From: Streptomyces griseoluteus | Lineage (GTDB): Bacteria; Actinomycetota; Actinomycetes; Streptomycetales; Streptomycetaceae | DNA: 64,000 bases | Assembly: GCA_000717735.1 (NCBI GenBank) | Contig: JOBE01000035.1 | Coordinates: 62,001-126,000, forward strand | Direction: 5' to 3' | In this document: piece after piece, positions 1-7,125 of the stretch | Layout of the letters: the number at the start of each line of letters is the position of its first letter | How positions within the stretch are numbered: position 1 is the stretch's first letter | Program-made: the position numbers and the translations under genes | Notes under the pieces: generated by a model | The model's input: the letters and a program-made list of their open reading frames with translations, nothing else | The model's database searches: none | What the model was told of the DNA's origin: nothing

Positions 1-125
1 GTCAGCACGAGAGGGGGCCAGCCGCGGTGTGGGCACGTTCATACGTACGTGGCTGACCACATTCGCTCACGGGTACGCCGGCACTAGCGAGCTCGTGCAC
101 GGTAGGCACATCGGAACAGCCGAAA

Positions 126-159
126 GGGCGCCCGGCCCGGAACTTCAGGCCGGGCGCCC
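126..159 (-). terminator. Perfect hairpin after the symporter gene
   Basis: Two 12-base arms at 126-137 and 148-159 are exact reverse complements (GGGCGCCCGGCC) around a 10-base loop. The hairpin lies just past the stop codon of the leftward symporter gene, so it most likely ends that transcript. There is no clear T-run, which is common for Streptomyces terminators. Confidence 0.7.
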
Positions 160-177
160 TCCGTCGGGGCGTGCGCG

Positions 178-1797
178 TCAGGACGCGGAGGCGCTGTTCG
201 CCGCGGGTGTGCCGGCCAGGATCGTCTCCTCCACCGCTTCGTACCGCATGCGCTGGTCGGCCGGGTCCCGTTCAGAGAGCACCGTGCCGAGCCAGCCCGC
301 GAGGAAGCCCAGCGGGGCCGAGAGGATGCCCGACGTGGTGAACGGGAACCAGTTGAAGTCCTGGTCCGGGAAGATCGCCTGGGGCGATCCGGACACCAGG
401 TTGCTGCCGGTCATGAGGATGAACGCGGAGGCGCTGCCCACGATGAGGGTGCAGAGCAGTCCCGTACGGGAGTAGCGGCGCCAGAAGAGGCTGTAGATGA
501 GGGCCGGTGAGACCGCGGACGCGCCGATGCAGAACGACAGGGTGAGCAGTGCCTGGAGGTTCAGATGCCGTGCACCGGCGGCGATCGCGATCGCCACGAG
601 CCCGACGCCCGCCGCGGCGGTCCGGGCGATGGCCATCTCTGCGGAGTCCTTCAGTGGCGCCTTGCGGCGCAGCCCGTGCGTGATGAGGTCGTGCGCCAGG
701 GTGTTGGCGCAGGCGAGGGTGATCCCGGCGATCGAGGCCAGCAGGGTGAGGAAGATGGCTGTCGCCACGGCCGTGAACAGCAGTGTCTCGACGGTCGTCT
801 GGTCCGTGCCCATGACGGCCTGGCTGACCATGAGGAACGCTGTCTTGCCCTGCGGGTCGCCGGCGACGATCCCCTGGTGGCCGACGATCGCCGCCGCGCC
901 GAAGCCGATGACGGCGATCAACAGACAGGTCACGACGACGGTCGACACGGCCCAGGACATCGAGCGCCGCACGGCTGCCGCGCTGCGCGCGGTGAACATG
1001 CGCATGGTGATCTGCGGCAGCACCGCGGCGCCGAGCACGACTGTCAACTGAGTGCTGATCATGTCGAGTTCGTTGCCGCCGAACTGCAGACCGGAGGCGA
1101 GGTAGGCGTCTCCCGCCCCGCTGCCGCGCTTGGCGGCGTCCAGCAGGGAAGGCAGGCTGAAGTCGAAGCGGTTGAGGATGAGCGCGGCGATCGCGAGGGA
1201 CGCGCCGAGCAGAACGACGGTCTTGACGATCTGGATGAAGGCGGTGCCCTTCATGCCCCCGATCGCCGCGTACGCGATCATCAGCAGGCCCAGGAACACG
1301 ATCGAGCCGGTCTTGAAGCCGTCGGCGTCGAAGCCGAGGACGACGGAGAGGAGATCGCCGGCGCCCGCGAGCTGGAAGATCACCAGCGGCAGCAGTGCGG
1401 TCAGGGTGACCGCGGCCGTGGTGATCCGCACGGCGGGACCGGGGAGACGCCGGGTGAAGACGTCGCCGATCGTGAACCGGCCGGCATTACGCAGCGGTTC
1501 GGCGAGCAGGAACATCATCAGGACCAGCGAGAGCACGGTGCTCAGAGCGAGCGTGACGCCGTCGTAGCCGACGAGCGCGATGATGCCGATGGTGCCGAGC
1601 ACGGTGCCGGCGGAGATGTAGTCGCCGGCGATCGCGAGGCCGCTCTGCACGGAGGAGAGCGAGCGGTAGCCGGTGTAGAACTCGCCCAGGTCGTCACGAT
1701 CGGGGCCGGTCATCACGCACAGCAGCAGCGTGACAGTGATGACCGCGATGAACGCCATCAGCGACATGGTCTGGGCCCCGGAGCTGAAGCTGGTCAT
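178..1797 (-). CDS. Sodium:solute symporter (acetate/monocarboxylate type)
   Basis: A polytopic membrane protein of about 539 residues, the usual length for the SSS family (ActP/MctC-like), which imports acetate, pyruvate or other short organic acids with Na+ or H+. Early segments read FYTGYRSLSSVQSGLAIAGD and SAGTVLGTIGIIALVGYDG, the conserved TM1-TM3 region of this family, followed by many hydrophobic helices. I start it at the ATG at 1797, because this ATG overlaps the stop of the upstream DUF485-type gene as ATGA; the frame is also open upstream to 1827. The two genes are transcribed leftward and translationally coupled. Pairing with a DUF485 protein is typical of the acetate permease subgroup. 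The exact substrate is inferred. Confidence 0.9.
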   Translation of the reverse strand: MTSFSSGAQTMSLMAFIAVITVTLLLCVMTGPDRDDLGEFYTGYRSLSSVQSGLAIAGDYISAGTVLGTIGIIALVGYDGVTLALSTVLSLVLMMFLLAEPLRNAGRFTIGDVFTRRLPGPAVRITTAAVTLTALLPLVIFQLAGAGDLLSVVLGFDADGFKTGSIVFLGLLMIAYAAIGGMKGTAFIQIVKTVVLLGASLAIAALILNRFDFSLPSLLDAAKRGSGAGDAYLASGLQFGGNELDMISTQLTVVLGAAVLPQITMRMFTARSAAAVRRSMSWAVSTVVVTCLLIAVIGFGAAAIVGHQGIVAGDPQGKTAFLMVSQAVMGTDQTTVETLLFTAVATAIFLTLLASIAGITLACANTLAHDLITHGLRRKAPLKDSAEMAIARTAAAGVGLVAIAIAAGARHLNLQALLTLSFCIGASAVSPALIYSLFWRRYSRTGLLCTLIVGSASAFILMTGSNLVSGSPQAIFPDQDFNWFPFTTSGILSAPLGFLAGWLGTVLSERDPADQRMRYEAVEETILAGTPAANSASAS

Positions 1798-2396
1798 GCG
1801 CGCGCACCTCCGGTCGGCTGCTGCCATACGGGACGTCCGGAGCGGCTCTGGCGTTCTGGCCGGGGCGCGGCTGCCGCGGCCGCCCGCTCGGCGCGTTCGC
1901 GGATCGCCGCGACGAGCGGGTCGACGCGTTTGCGTGCGATCCGCTCGTACAGCGCGATCGCAGCCAGCGCCACGGGCAGCTGGAGGAGCCCCAGGACCAG
2001 ACCGGTGGTGAGACCACCGGTGATGTTGCTGGTCATCATCGAGGGGGCGTAGCCGGACAGGAATAGGAAGATGACGAAGTAGCCGAGCGCGGTGAAGGTG
2101 GCGACGCGGCGGAGCCTGCGGTAGGCCGATCCGAGCCGGCGCAGATCATCACGATCGTCGGTGGAGGCGGGCGGTTGCGGCTGCGGGGACGCGTCCCAGG
2201 GCTGCTGCGCGGAGTCCCAGCCCTGCGGCGAGGAGTCCCACGCTCGCGGGGACGAGTCCCAGGCTGCCTGTGGATCGGTGTCCCAGGACGGCGATCCACC
2301 CTCCCAGGAATGCGACGCCGCCTCTTGGCGGTGCCGCCCGGCATTCCGGTGCTGCGGTACGGGCGGTGGGCCGGGGAAAGGCTGGTGATACGACAT
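1794..2396 (-). CDS. DUF485 family small membrane protein
   Basis: About 200 residues. The first half is low-complexity and rich in Pro, Trp, Asp and Ser (repeats of the SPQ-WDS type). The second half carries two membrane segments and the LGSAYRRLRRVATFTALGYF region typical of DUF485 proteins, which accompany SSS acetate symporters. The start at 2396 is chosen because AAGGAG lies 8 bases upstream of it; an in-frame ATG at 2462 lacks such a site. The 3' end overlaps the symporter start by 4 bases. The extended Trp-rich N-terminus is longer than the usual compact family member and may interact with the membrane surface (inference). Confidence 0.85.
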   Translation of the reverse strand: MSYHQPFPGPPPVPQHRNAGRHRQEAASHSWEGGSPSWDTDPQAAWDSSPRAWDSSPQGWDSAQQPWDASPQPQPPASTDDRDDLRRLGSAYRRLRRVATFTALGYFVIFLFLSGYAPSMMTSNITGGLTTGLVLGLLQLPVALAAIALYERIARKRVDPLVAAIRERAERAAAAAAPRPERQSRSGRPVWQQPTGGARA

Positions 2397-2639
2397 CGAT
2401 CTTGCTCCTTGCCGCCCCGGGGAACGGGCGGGTGGCGCTGGTGGTCCGCGTACGTTACTCATGGGTATAGCCCCTGCGTAAGGGGGTTCCGACCGCTCGG
2501 TATGTCGGTTCGGTGACGATCCTGTGCGCGTGCCGACGAAACCGGCGATAACCCCCGTCGTGGATCTTTCCGCAGGTCACGGGTGAGTCTCGGGCCGCCC
2601 ATGGGGCCGGGCAGGCCGCTCGGCACGACCAGTCCGGCG

Positions 2640-3101
2640 ACTGCTCCGGGCGGGCCGACGATGTGGTCGGGTGGATGCACTCGGCTGCTTCCGGCGCGGA
2701 TCGGCTGGTCCCGCGCCGCCACGGTCACCCAGGTCCGCGCCCTCTACGTCGCGGACGGCCTGTTACCGCGCGGCCTGAACGAACCGATGCTGTGCCGGTG
2801 GGAACACGACTCCGGCGAGCGCCCTGACCGCGAGTACACCGTCATGCTCTGCCGCACCTATGGCGCCGCCCCCGCGCAGCTCGGACTGGGCTTCCCCGAA
2901 CACCTCGGCTCGGGAAGCAAGTTGTCGGCGGTGATCCGGTACGGTCGGCCCCAGACCGCACGTGCAGCGCTGGCGCACGGGAAATGGTGGTGCACATGAC
3001 CACAGCCGCCGGCCTTCCGACCGTCCGTGAATCCCTCCAGCTCGCCCTCCGCGCCGCCCCCACGCAAGCACCGCAGTCACCGAGCCGGCAGACGCCGCCG
3101 T
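2640..3101 (+). pseudogene. Broken XRE/helix-turn-helix regulator remnant
   Basis: In one frame (ending at 2999) the translation contains TVTQVRALYVADGLLPRGLN followed by CRWEHDSGERP, the pattern of the DNA-binding region of actinobacterial XRE-type regulators. A second frame (from 2996) continues with MTTAAGLPTVRESLQLALRA, which looks like the next part of such proteins. The two are offset by a frameshift, and the reading is cut at about 3102 by an IS630-type terminal repeat. No convincing start is seen. I read it as a decayed regulator interrupted by an insertion element. Confidence 0.5.
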
Positions 3102-3126
3102 CGGTGAACCTTCCCGGCCACAGCAC
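3102..3126. repeat. Solo IS630-type terminal repeat
   Basis: CGGTGAACCTTCCCGGCCACAGCAC matches, with a few differences, the right terminal repeat of the complete IS630-type element at 9136-10878 and is in the same orientation. No matching left end or transposase lies beside it. It coincides with the end of the broken regulator reading. Confidence 0.6.
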
Positions 3127-3148
3127 AAGCCGCTGGCCGGAACGTGAC

Positions 3149-3181
3149 GGAGCCCGGGAGCATGTCCAGCTCCCGGGCTCC
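3149..3181 (-). terminator. Strong hairpin downstream of the permuted tRNA pair
   Basis: Arms 3149-3161 and 3169-3181 are perfect 13-base complements (GGAGCCCGGGAGC) with a 7-base loop. It lies about 55 bases beyond the last tRNA-like half on the leftward strand and could end that transcript. Confidence 0.65.
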
Positions 3182-3234
3182 AGCTTGCCACCCATTTGCG
3201 CACACCGGCGGCGTTTAAGAGCCGCGGGTCATGT

Positions 3235-3311
3235 TGAGATCGACGTGTTCTGCCTTTGAACTACAGCGCCACGAGAGAGGCGCCGAGGGGACTTGAACCC
3301 CCATCCGTCGA
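3235..3311 (-). tRNA. Circularly permuted tRNA gene (anticodon probably CTC)
   Basis: On the minus strand the 3' half comes first. It has an anticodon-stem strand CGACG (3310-3306), a short variable region, a T arm with TTCAAGT loop, and a 3' acceptor strand CGGCGCC (3285-3279). Eight bases later the 5' half follows: acceptor GGCGCTG (3270-3264), TA, D arm GTTC-AAAGGCA-GAAC, A26, and anticodon-stem strand CGTCG (3245-3241). The acceptor strands pair over 7 bp with one G-U, and the anticodon stem over 5 bp. Joining the halves at 35/36, 36/37 or 37/38 gives the same loop ATCTCAT, hence anticodon CTC (Glu code). The variable loop is short (about 3-4 nt) and no CCA is encoded. Flanking bases 3326-3318 and 3228-3219 can pair (9 bp, one bulged G). 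Confidence 0.7.
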
Positions 3312-3377
3312 TGTTCGCCCACGCTCGGTCGATCCGGTGTTCGGCGGCGAATACTGAGACTGGAGCGAGAATCTGAG

Positions 3378-3461
3378 TTTCACGGGGCCGCCTCTGCCAG
3401 CCTTGGGCCACCCCCGCACGCGGTGCGGGGAGAGGGATTCGAACCCCCAACTGACACCCCT
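3378..3461 (-). tRNA. Circularly permuted tRNA gene (anticodon probably GAA)
   Basis: The minus strand again shows the 3' half first. It has an anticodon-stem strand GGGGT (3460-3456), variable region, T arm GGGGG-TTCGAAT-CCCTC, acceptor TCCCCGC (3431-3425), then A73 and CC. After a 7-base spacer (ACCGCGT) comes the 5' half: acceptor GCGGGGG (3417-3411), TG, D arm from 3408 to 3390, and anticodon-stem strand GCCCC (3388-3384). The acceptor pairs over 7 bp (one G-U) and the anticodon stem over 5 bp (one G-U). Joining at 36/37 or 37/38 gives loop GTGAAAA, anticodon GAA (Phe); joining at 35/36 would give GAG. No ordinary 5' half lies upstream of the 3' half. Flanks 3376-3369 and 3472-3465 pair over 7 of 8 positions. 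Confidence 0.7.
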
Positions 3462-3536
3462 TCATCAGCTTCAACATCAGTTTCAGCTTGCGCTCATCGC
3501 GCACCCTCCGCTCGCGACGGAGGGCGTATGTGGGGG

Positions 3537-4268
3537 CTACCGGAAGAGGTAGCCGAATACCGCGTCGCCGACCCGCTGGTCGGTGACCTCGGTGTTGTTC
3601 GCCTCCTCGCGAGCGAACTTGACGGACTGCTGGAGCTTCTCGACGCGGTCGAGGAGCTCGTTGACCCGCCGGGCGGGCAGCGCGCCGGAGAACTTCACCG
3701 TGGTCCAGTAACCGACCGGGACGTCCTCGTAGTACACCTCGACCTGCGCCGGGTGCTTCTCCGTGGCCTCAGCTTTCACGTGGTTGCGCGGAACCTTCTT
3801 CGTGCGGATGGTCCGCACCGGGTCCGTCTTCCACGAGTCCGTCGAAGGGTCCAGGTTCCACGACTCGGAGGCGTCGAGCACTGGCAGCTTGCGCACGAAG
3901 GTGTGCAGGTCAGTGAGTTGCTTCTCCAGGAACAACAGGTACGGGACGGGCACCTGGGGCAACAGCACCGTACCGTCGACCACCACGTCCGCGACCGCGG
4001 ACCGGTTCGCCCAGTCCTTCGTCGCGGTCACGTCGAAGAGCCGCGTCAGCGTCCCGGCGGTCGCCCGCAGAGCGTCCTCGGCCTTGATCTGCACCCGCGT
4101 GGACTCGGGCGGCAGCTGCTCGCCCTCCTCGTCCTTGGGCTGGTAGGTCCGGGAGATGCCGGCCAGCAGGGCGGGCTTCTGCACGTCCTGGTGAGCCTGG
4201 GTGAGCTCCTGGAGAGCCTTGGACTTGACGCCCTTTTCGACTGCGATGATCTGATTCAGCTTCGGCAC
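3537..4268 (-). CDS. Conserved phage-like protein (DUF7873-type)
   Basis: A complete 243-residue protein beginning MPKLNQIIAVEKGVKSKA, with GISRTYQPKDEEGEQLPPES near residue 40 and a conserved C-terminal region with VYYEDVPVGYW. From memory, relatives occur in Streptomyces and in actinobacteriophages and carry the name DUF7873; no biochemical role is known to me. It contains no membrane segment or signal peptide. It is on the same strand as the permuted tRNA pair and ends about 75 bases before it, so gene and tRNAs may share a transcript. Phage-type gene next to tRNA genes suggests a phage or plasmid origin. Confidence 0.65.
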   Translation of the reverse strand: MPKLNQIIAVEKGVKSKALQELTQAHQDVQKPALLAGISRTYQPKDEEGEQLPPESTRVQIKAEDALRATAGTLTRLFDVTATKDWANRSAVADVVVDGTVLLPQVPVPYLLFLEKQLTDLHTFVRKLPVLDASESWNLDPSTDSWKTDPVRTIRTKKVPRNHVKAEATEKHPAQVEVYYEDVPVGYWTTVKFSGALPARRVNELLDRVEKLQQSVKFAREEANNTEVTDQRVGDAVFGYLFR

Positions 4269-4320
4269 ACGGCGAATCTAACAACCCCGCGTCGCACGCA
4301 CATCCGATTAAAATCGTCCC

Positions 4321-4480
4321 TTCCGGCTGAGAGGACGGGGCGACGACTGTGAGACCGGGCCGGGCCCGAAGGTCACCAACCGTAAGGAGGCCGCCCGGCA
4401 GGCCGCCCGGCAGGCGGCCCGTGCAGCGCATCGCAAGGCGGAGGGCACGTCTCCTGACGGACGTACCTCGGTGGTCTGAC
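4321..4480 (+). pseudogene. Ala/Lys/Arg-rich C-terminal gene fragment
   Basis: The frame ending at the TGA at 4478-4480 reads TNRKEAARQAARQAARAAHR and ends GTSPDGRTSVV, a basic helical tail with A-A-R-Q repeats. No start or upstream domain is visible, and an IS630-type terminal repeat follows about 30 bases later. It is probably the surviving 3' end of a deleted gene; the family is not recognised. Confidence 0.35.
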
Positions 4481-4509
4481 AACACGTCGAGGCGCCGTGC
4501 CAGCCGTCG

Positions 4510-4539
4510 CGGCACGGTGAACCTTTCCGGTCACAGCAC
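4510..4539. repeat. Second solo IS630-type terminal repeat
   Basis: CACGGTGAACCTTTCCGGTC followed by ACAGCAC and TA is nearly identical to the right end of the element at 9136-10878, in the same orientation. The last two codons and stop of the leftward DciA-like gene lie within it, so the gene's own 3' end was replaced here. Confidence 0.65.
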
Positions 4540-5285
4540 TAGGGCCTGCTGCAGGACATCCCCCAAGGACGTCGGCGCCTCGTCCTCCTGGCCCTGCTCG
4601 GGGTCGGGGAAGACGGTGGCGGCGAGGTCGCGGCGGACCTGCTCCTGTCGTCCGACGGCGGCGGCAAGGGCGGGGTCCTGCTGAAAGGGCGTCCACGCCG
4701 TGTGGTGAGCGGCAAGCGTGCGCCGGAATCCCTCGGAGGCGGACTCCCTCGTCTTCACCGGCCCGGCGGGCGCGGGGACGCTGGCGGCGGAGGCCGGGGT
4801 GCTCGGGGCGGAGCCGGACTGACCGACCCGGATCGTGCGCACGGCGGCCGCGCCAGCCCGCTGGTTCGCGGCGGCGATGATCCGGGGCGTCATCAGGCGC
4901 AGCTGGGTGGCGTAGGCAGGCGGGTCGGGGAGCAGGTCGGGCTGACCGGTCTCCGCTTCGAATGCGACGGCGATGCTGTGGGTGGCGAGCTTGGGCGCGA
5001 CGGCGGTGGCGATGTCGGGCCGGCGATCCAGGATGCCGCCGTCGGCGGCCGGTACGTCCCGGCCCCGGTCGGCCATCAGGCCCCGGAAGAGCCCGCCGCC
5101 CGACCGGCGCGCGCCCGTGGAACTGGATGGCTGCCTTCCTCCGGGGGCGGGGTGCATTTCGGCCTGTCGTTGCCGCGCTGCTTGGCGTCCTGGCGGGCTT
5201 GGAAGAGCGCGAGGCGGGCGAGGTCGACTCCTGACGGCCCCGAGGCGGCGTCCTGCTGGGCGGAGACGGGGGCGGTGTCGGTCAT
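4531..5285 (-). pseudogene. DciA/DUF721-like protein gene with a frameshift
   Basis: The N-terminal part starts at ATG 5285 behind AAGGAGG and reads MTDTAPVSAQQ...SGVDLARLALFQARQDAK, typical of DUF721/DciA proteins, which in many bacteria load the replicative helicase. That frame runs to a stop near 5076. The family's central part (LMADRG, then AVAPKLATHSIAVAFEAETG and PAYATQLRLMTPRIIAAAN) is in a second frame, open from 5157 to 4531. The shift must lie between about 5157 and 5090. The 3' end runs into an IS630-type repeat. I infer a formerly intact plasmid- or phage-type gene inactivated by a frameshift and by 3' replacement; a sequencing error could mimic the shift. Confidence 0.6.
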
Positions 5286-5720
5286 GATCGGGGCCTCCTT
5301 CAGGCGCCGTAGGTGGTGCGCGGTGTGCGTGCTGCGGGCGAGGGCGTCGAGCTGGTGGGCACGGCGAATCAGGCCGTCGCCATAGACGCGCACGGCCTCC
5401 TCGATGCCGCAGCCGTGGACCGTGTCGTTGATCAGGGTGGTGTCGCCGCTCTCCAGCTCGCCCTGGGCGACCGCGCGGATGTCCACGAGCTCCTGGTCGT
5501 CAATCTCGTACGACGTGACGCCAGTGCCCTCGGCGTCGTCCACGAGGTCCTGCACGACGGCACGCGAAGCGCTCTTGAGCTGGGCGACGGCACTGTCCAT
5601 CTCGCTGTGGACGGCGTGGCTCTCCGGGAGCTGCCAGTCACCCTCGTAGCGCTCGCGTGCAGCGCGAACCTGCTCGATGCGGTGACGACGCTGGGCCTCC
5701 TGGGCTCCGCGTTCGCCCCG
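5286..5720 (-). pseudogene. Truncated gene of unknown function upstream of the DciA-like gene
   Basis: The frame entering the DciA-like start is open upstream to a TGA at about 5720 and reads like a real protein: QRRHRIEQVRAARERYEGDW, then helical segments with DIRAVAQGELESGD and ending LRRAHQ-type basic helices. There is no good start codon before the ATG at 5600, so the beginning has probably been lost at a junction near 5720. I do not recognise the family. It may have been a separate gene just before the DciA-like one. Confidence 0.4.
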
Positions 5721-5773
5721 CCCTCAGGGCGTGTGAACTTTGAGCGGGCCGCCCGTTCGGCCACCATGGCCGC

Positions 5774-6196
5774 ATGAGCCACGGATTCGAGACCCGTACC
5801 CTGGACGTCACCACCGGCACATCGGAGACGGTCTACGACCTGACCCAGGAGTGTGCCTCCTTCCTGGCGGAGGTCGCGCAGGGTCGAGACGGACTCCTGA
5901 ACGTCTTCGTGCCGCACGCGACCATGGGTGTGGCGCTGATCGAGACCGGCGCGGGCAGCGATGACGACCTGCTGGCCGCTCTTCACCACCTGCTCCCCGC
6001 CGACGAACGGTGGCAGCACCGCCACGGAAGCCAAGGGCACGGCCGTGATCATGTGATGCCGGCCATCGTCCCGCCCCACGCGACCCTTCCTGTGATCGGC
6101 GGCGAACTGGCGCTCGGTACCTGGCAGTCGGTGTGCCTGGTGGACACGAACAAGGACAACCCGGAACGCCAGGTGCGGTTGAGCTTCCTGGGGTAG
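5774..6196 (+). CDS. YjbQ/UPF0047 family protein
   Basis: 140 residues, the normal length for PF01894. Conserved features are PHATMGVALIETG near residue 47, the histidine cluster HRHGSQGHGRDHVMPAIVPP near residues 82-100 and the C-terminal TWQSVCLVDTN. Family members form trimers with a metal-like His site; some have weak thiamine-phosphate synthase activity, but the cellular role is unclear. Transcribed rightward, it faces the PaaX-type gene tail to tail with only about 14 bases between stops. It looks intact. Confidence 0.9.
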   Translation: MSHGFETRTLDVTTGTSETVYDLTQECASFLAEVAQGRDGLLNVFVPHATMGVALIETGAGSDDDLLAALHHLLPADERWQHRHGSQGHGRDHVMPAIVPPHATLPVIGGELALGTWQSVCLVDTNKDNPERQVRLSFLG

Positions 6197-6210
6197 GCAG
6201 CTCCGGCTGC

Positions 6211-7125
6211 TCACGCGTCCAGCGCGTCGGCGTACAGCGTGAACAGGCGCAGCTCGGAGGTGTCGGGGGCGCTGCCGGCCGCCCGGGCTTCGCGGAGGTG
6301 TCTCCAGCAGTCGGCGGCCAGGCGGCGGGCCTGGCCGCCCGGCCAGGGAGTGGGCAGGAGTTCGGGCGGCAGGAGGGGGTCGGGGGTCATGGCCGCGCTG
6401 AAGAGGGCGGCGAGTTCGACGGCCGTCGTGAGCCGCTCGGCGTCCGACGGCGCGGGCCCCTGAGTGAGCCGGGTGAGGCGGGCCTCGGCGAAGGACGCGA
6501 GCTGCCGGTGCCGCGCGGCGATCTCCTCCAGGGGCCACAGCGCGGCGGCCAGGCCCCGGGGGTCGGTGGTCCTTCCGATCCGCAGGTCCGTGGTGGTCAG
6601 GCAGGTGAGGCTGTCGAGGACGCCGAGGTGGTGGGCCTGCGTTTCGACGAGGTCCGTGACGGGGTTGGCGGTGACGTACAGGCCGCTCTGGAGGGGTGCG
6701 GCGCCAATGCGGAGGAGGCTCTCGCGCAGGGTGTCGCGGGCGGCGCGACGCGATTCGGGGATGGCGAAGCCGAACAGGTGCCAGGTGCCGTCCCACGGGG
6801 CGAGCCCTGCGTCCTGCCGGTAGGCGTGCCGGACGTAGGCGGCGTCCGGTGCCAGGGATCCCGTGACATCGGCGACGGCGCGGAGAACGGCTTTGCGCCC
6901 GCGGCCCTCCTGGGTGAAGCGACCCTCGTCGACGAGGCGTTTGACGCACAGCCGCACCTGTTGGTCGGTCATGTGGAGAAGGCCGGCGACGGTGTAGAGC
7001 TCGCCCGCGTCGACGGTGCCGTCCTCGCGCACGAGGGCGTGGACGAGCAGCCGGGTGGGGATGTCCGGCGCGCCGGGCCCGCCGGCGGCAGGGTCGGTGG
7101 CGTGGCCGGTGGTGCTGGTGTTCAT
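6211..7125 (-). CDS. PaaX-family transcriptional regulator
   Basis: 304 residues. An N-terminal winged helix (LLVHALVREDGTVDAGELYT...QQVRLCVKRLVDEGRF) is followed by the central PaaX region WDGTWHLFGFAIPESRRAAR and a C-terminal helical domain, the layout of PaaX-type repressors that control phenylacetate or other acyl-CoA pathways. It is the second gene of a two-gene operon: its ATG overlaps the stop of the GNAT gene by 4 bases. No paa catabolic genes are nearby, so its target is more likely local, for example the divergent hydrolase and its own promoter (inference). Confidence 0.85.
   Translation of the reverse strand: MNTSTTGHATDPAAGGPGAPDIPTRLLVHALVREDGTVDAGELYTVAGLLHMTDQQVRLCVKRLVDEGRFTQEGRGRKAVLRAVADVTGSLAPDAAYVRHAYRQDAGLAPWDGTWHLFGFAIPESRRAARDTLRESLLRIGAAPLQSGLYVTANPVTDLVETQAHHLGVLDSLTCLTTTDLRIGRTTDPRGLAAALWPLEEIAARHRQLASFAEARLTRLTQGPAPSDAERLTTAVELAALFSAAMTPDPLLPPELLPTPWPGGQARRLAADCWRHLREARAAGSAPDTSELRLFTLYADALDA

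Noticed and set aside
565..2052. Long plus-strand open frame opposite the symporter gene
   Set aside because: Its translation is low-complexity Gly/Asp/Arg/His-rich, as expected from the reverse strand of a high-GC gene; the opposite strand encodes a clear transporter.
3300..3380. Permuted group I intron between the tRNAs
   Set aside because: Only about 65 bases lie between the two units and there are no intron core elements; too short for a group I intron.
3235..3461. Ordinary tRNA genes or simple tRNA debris
   Set aside because: No ordinary-order partner halves exist. The 7-bp acceptor and 5-bp anticodon pairings appear only when the halves are rotated, in both units.
3229..3504. Open frame over the tRNA-like region
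   Set aside because: The DNA is better explained by paired tRNA halves; the translation has no protein-like pattern.
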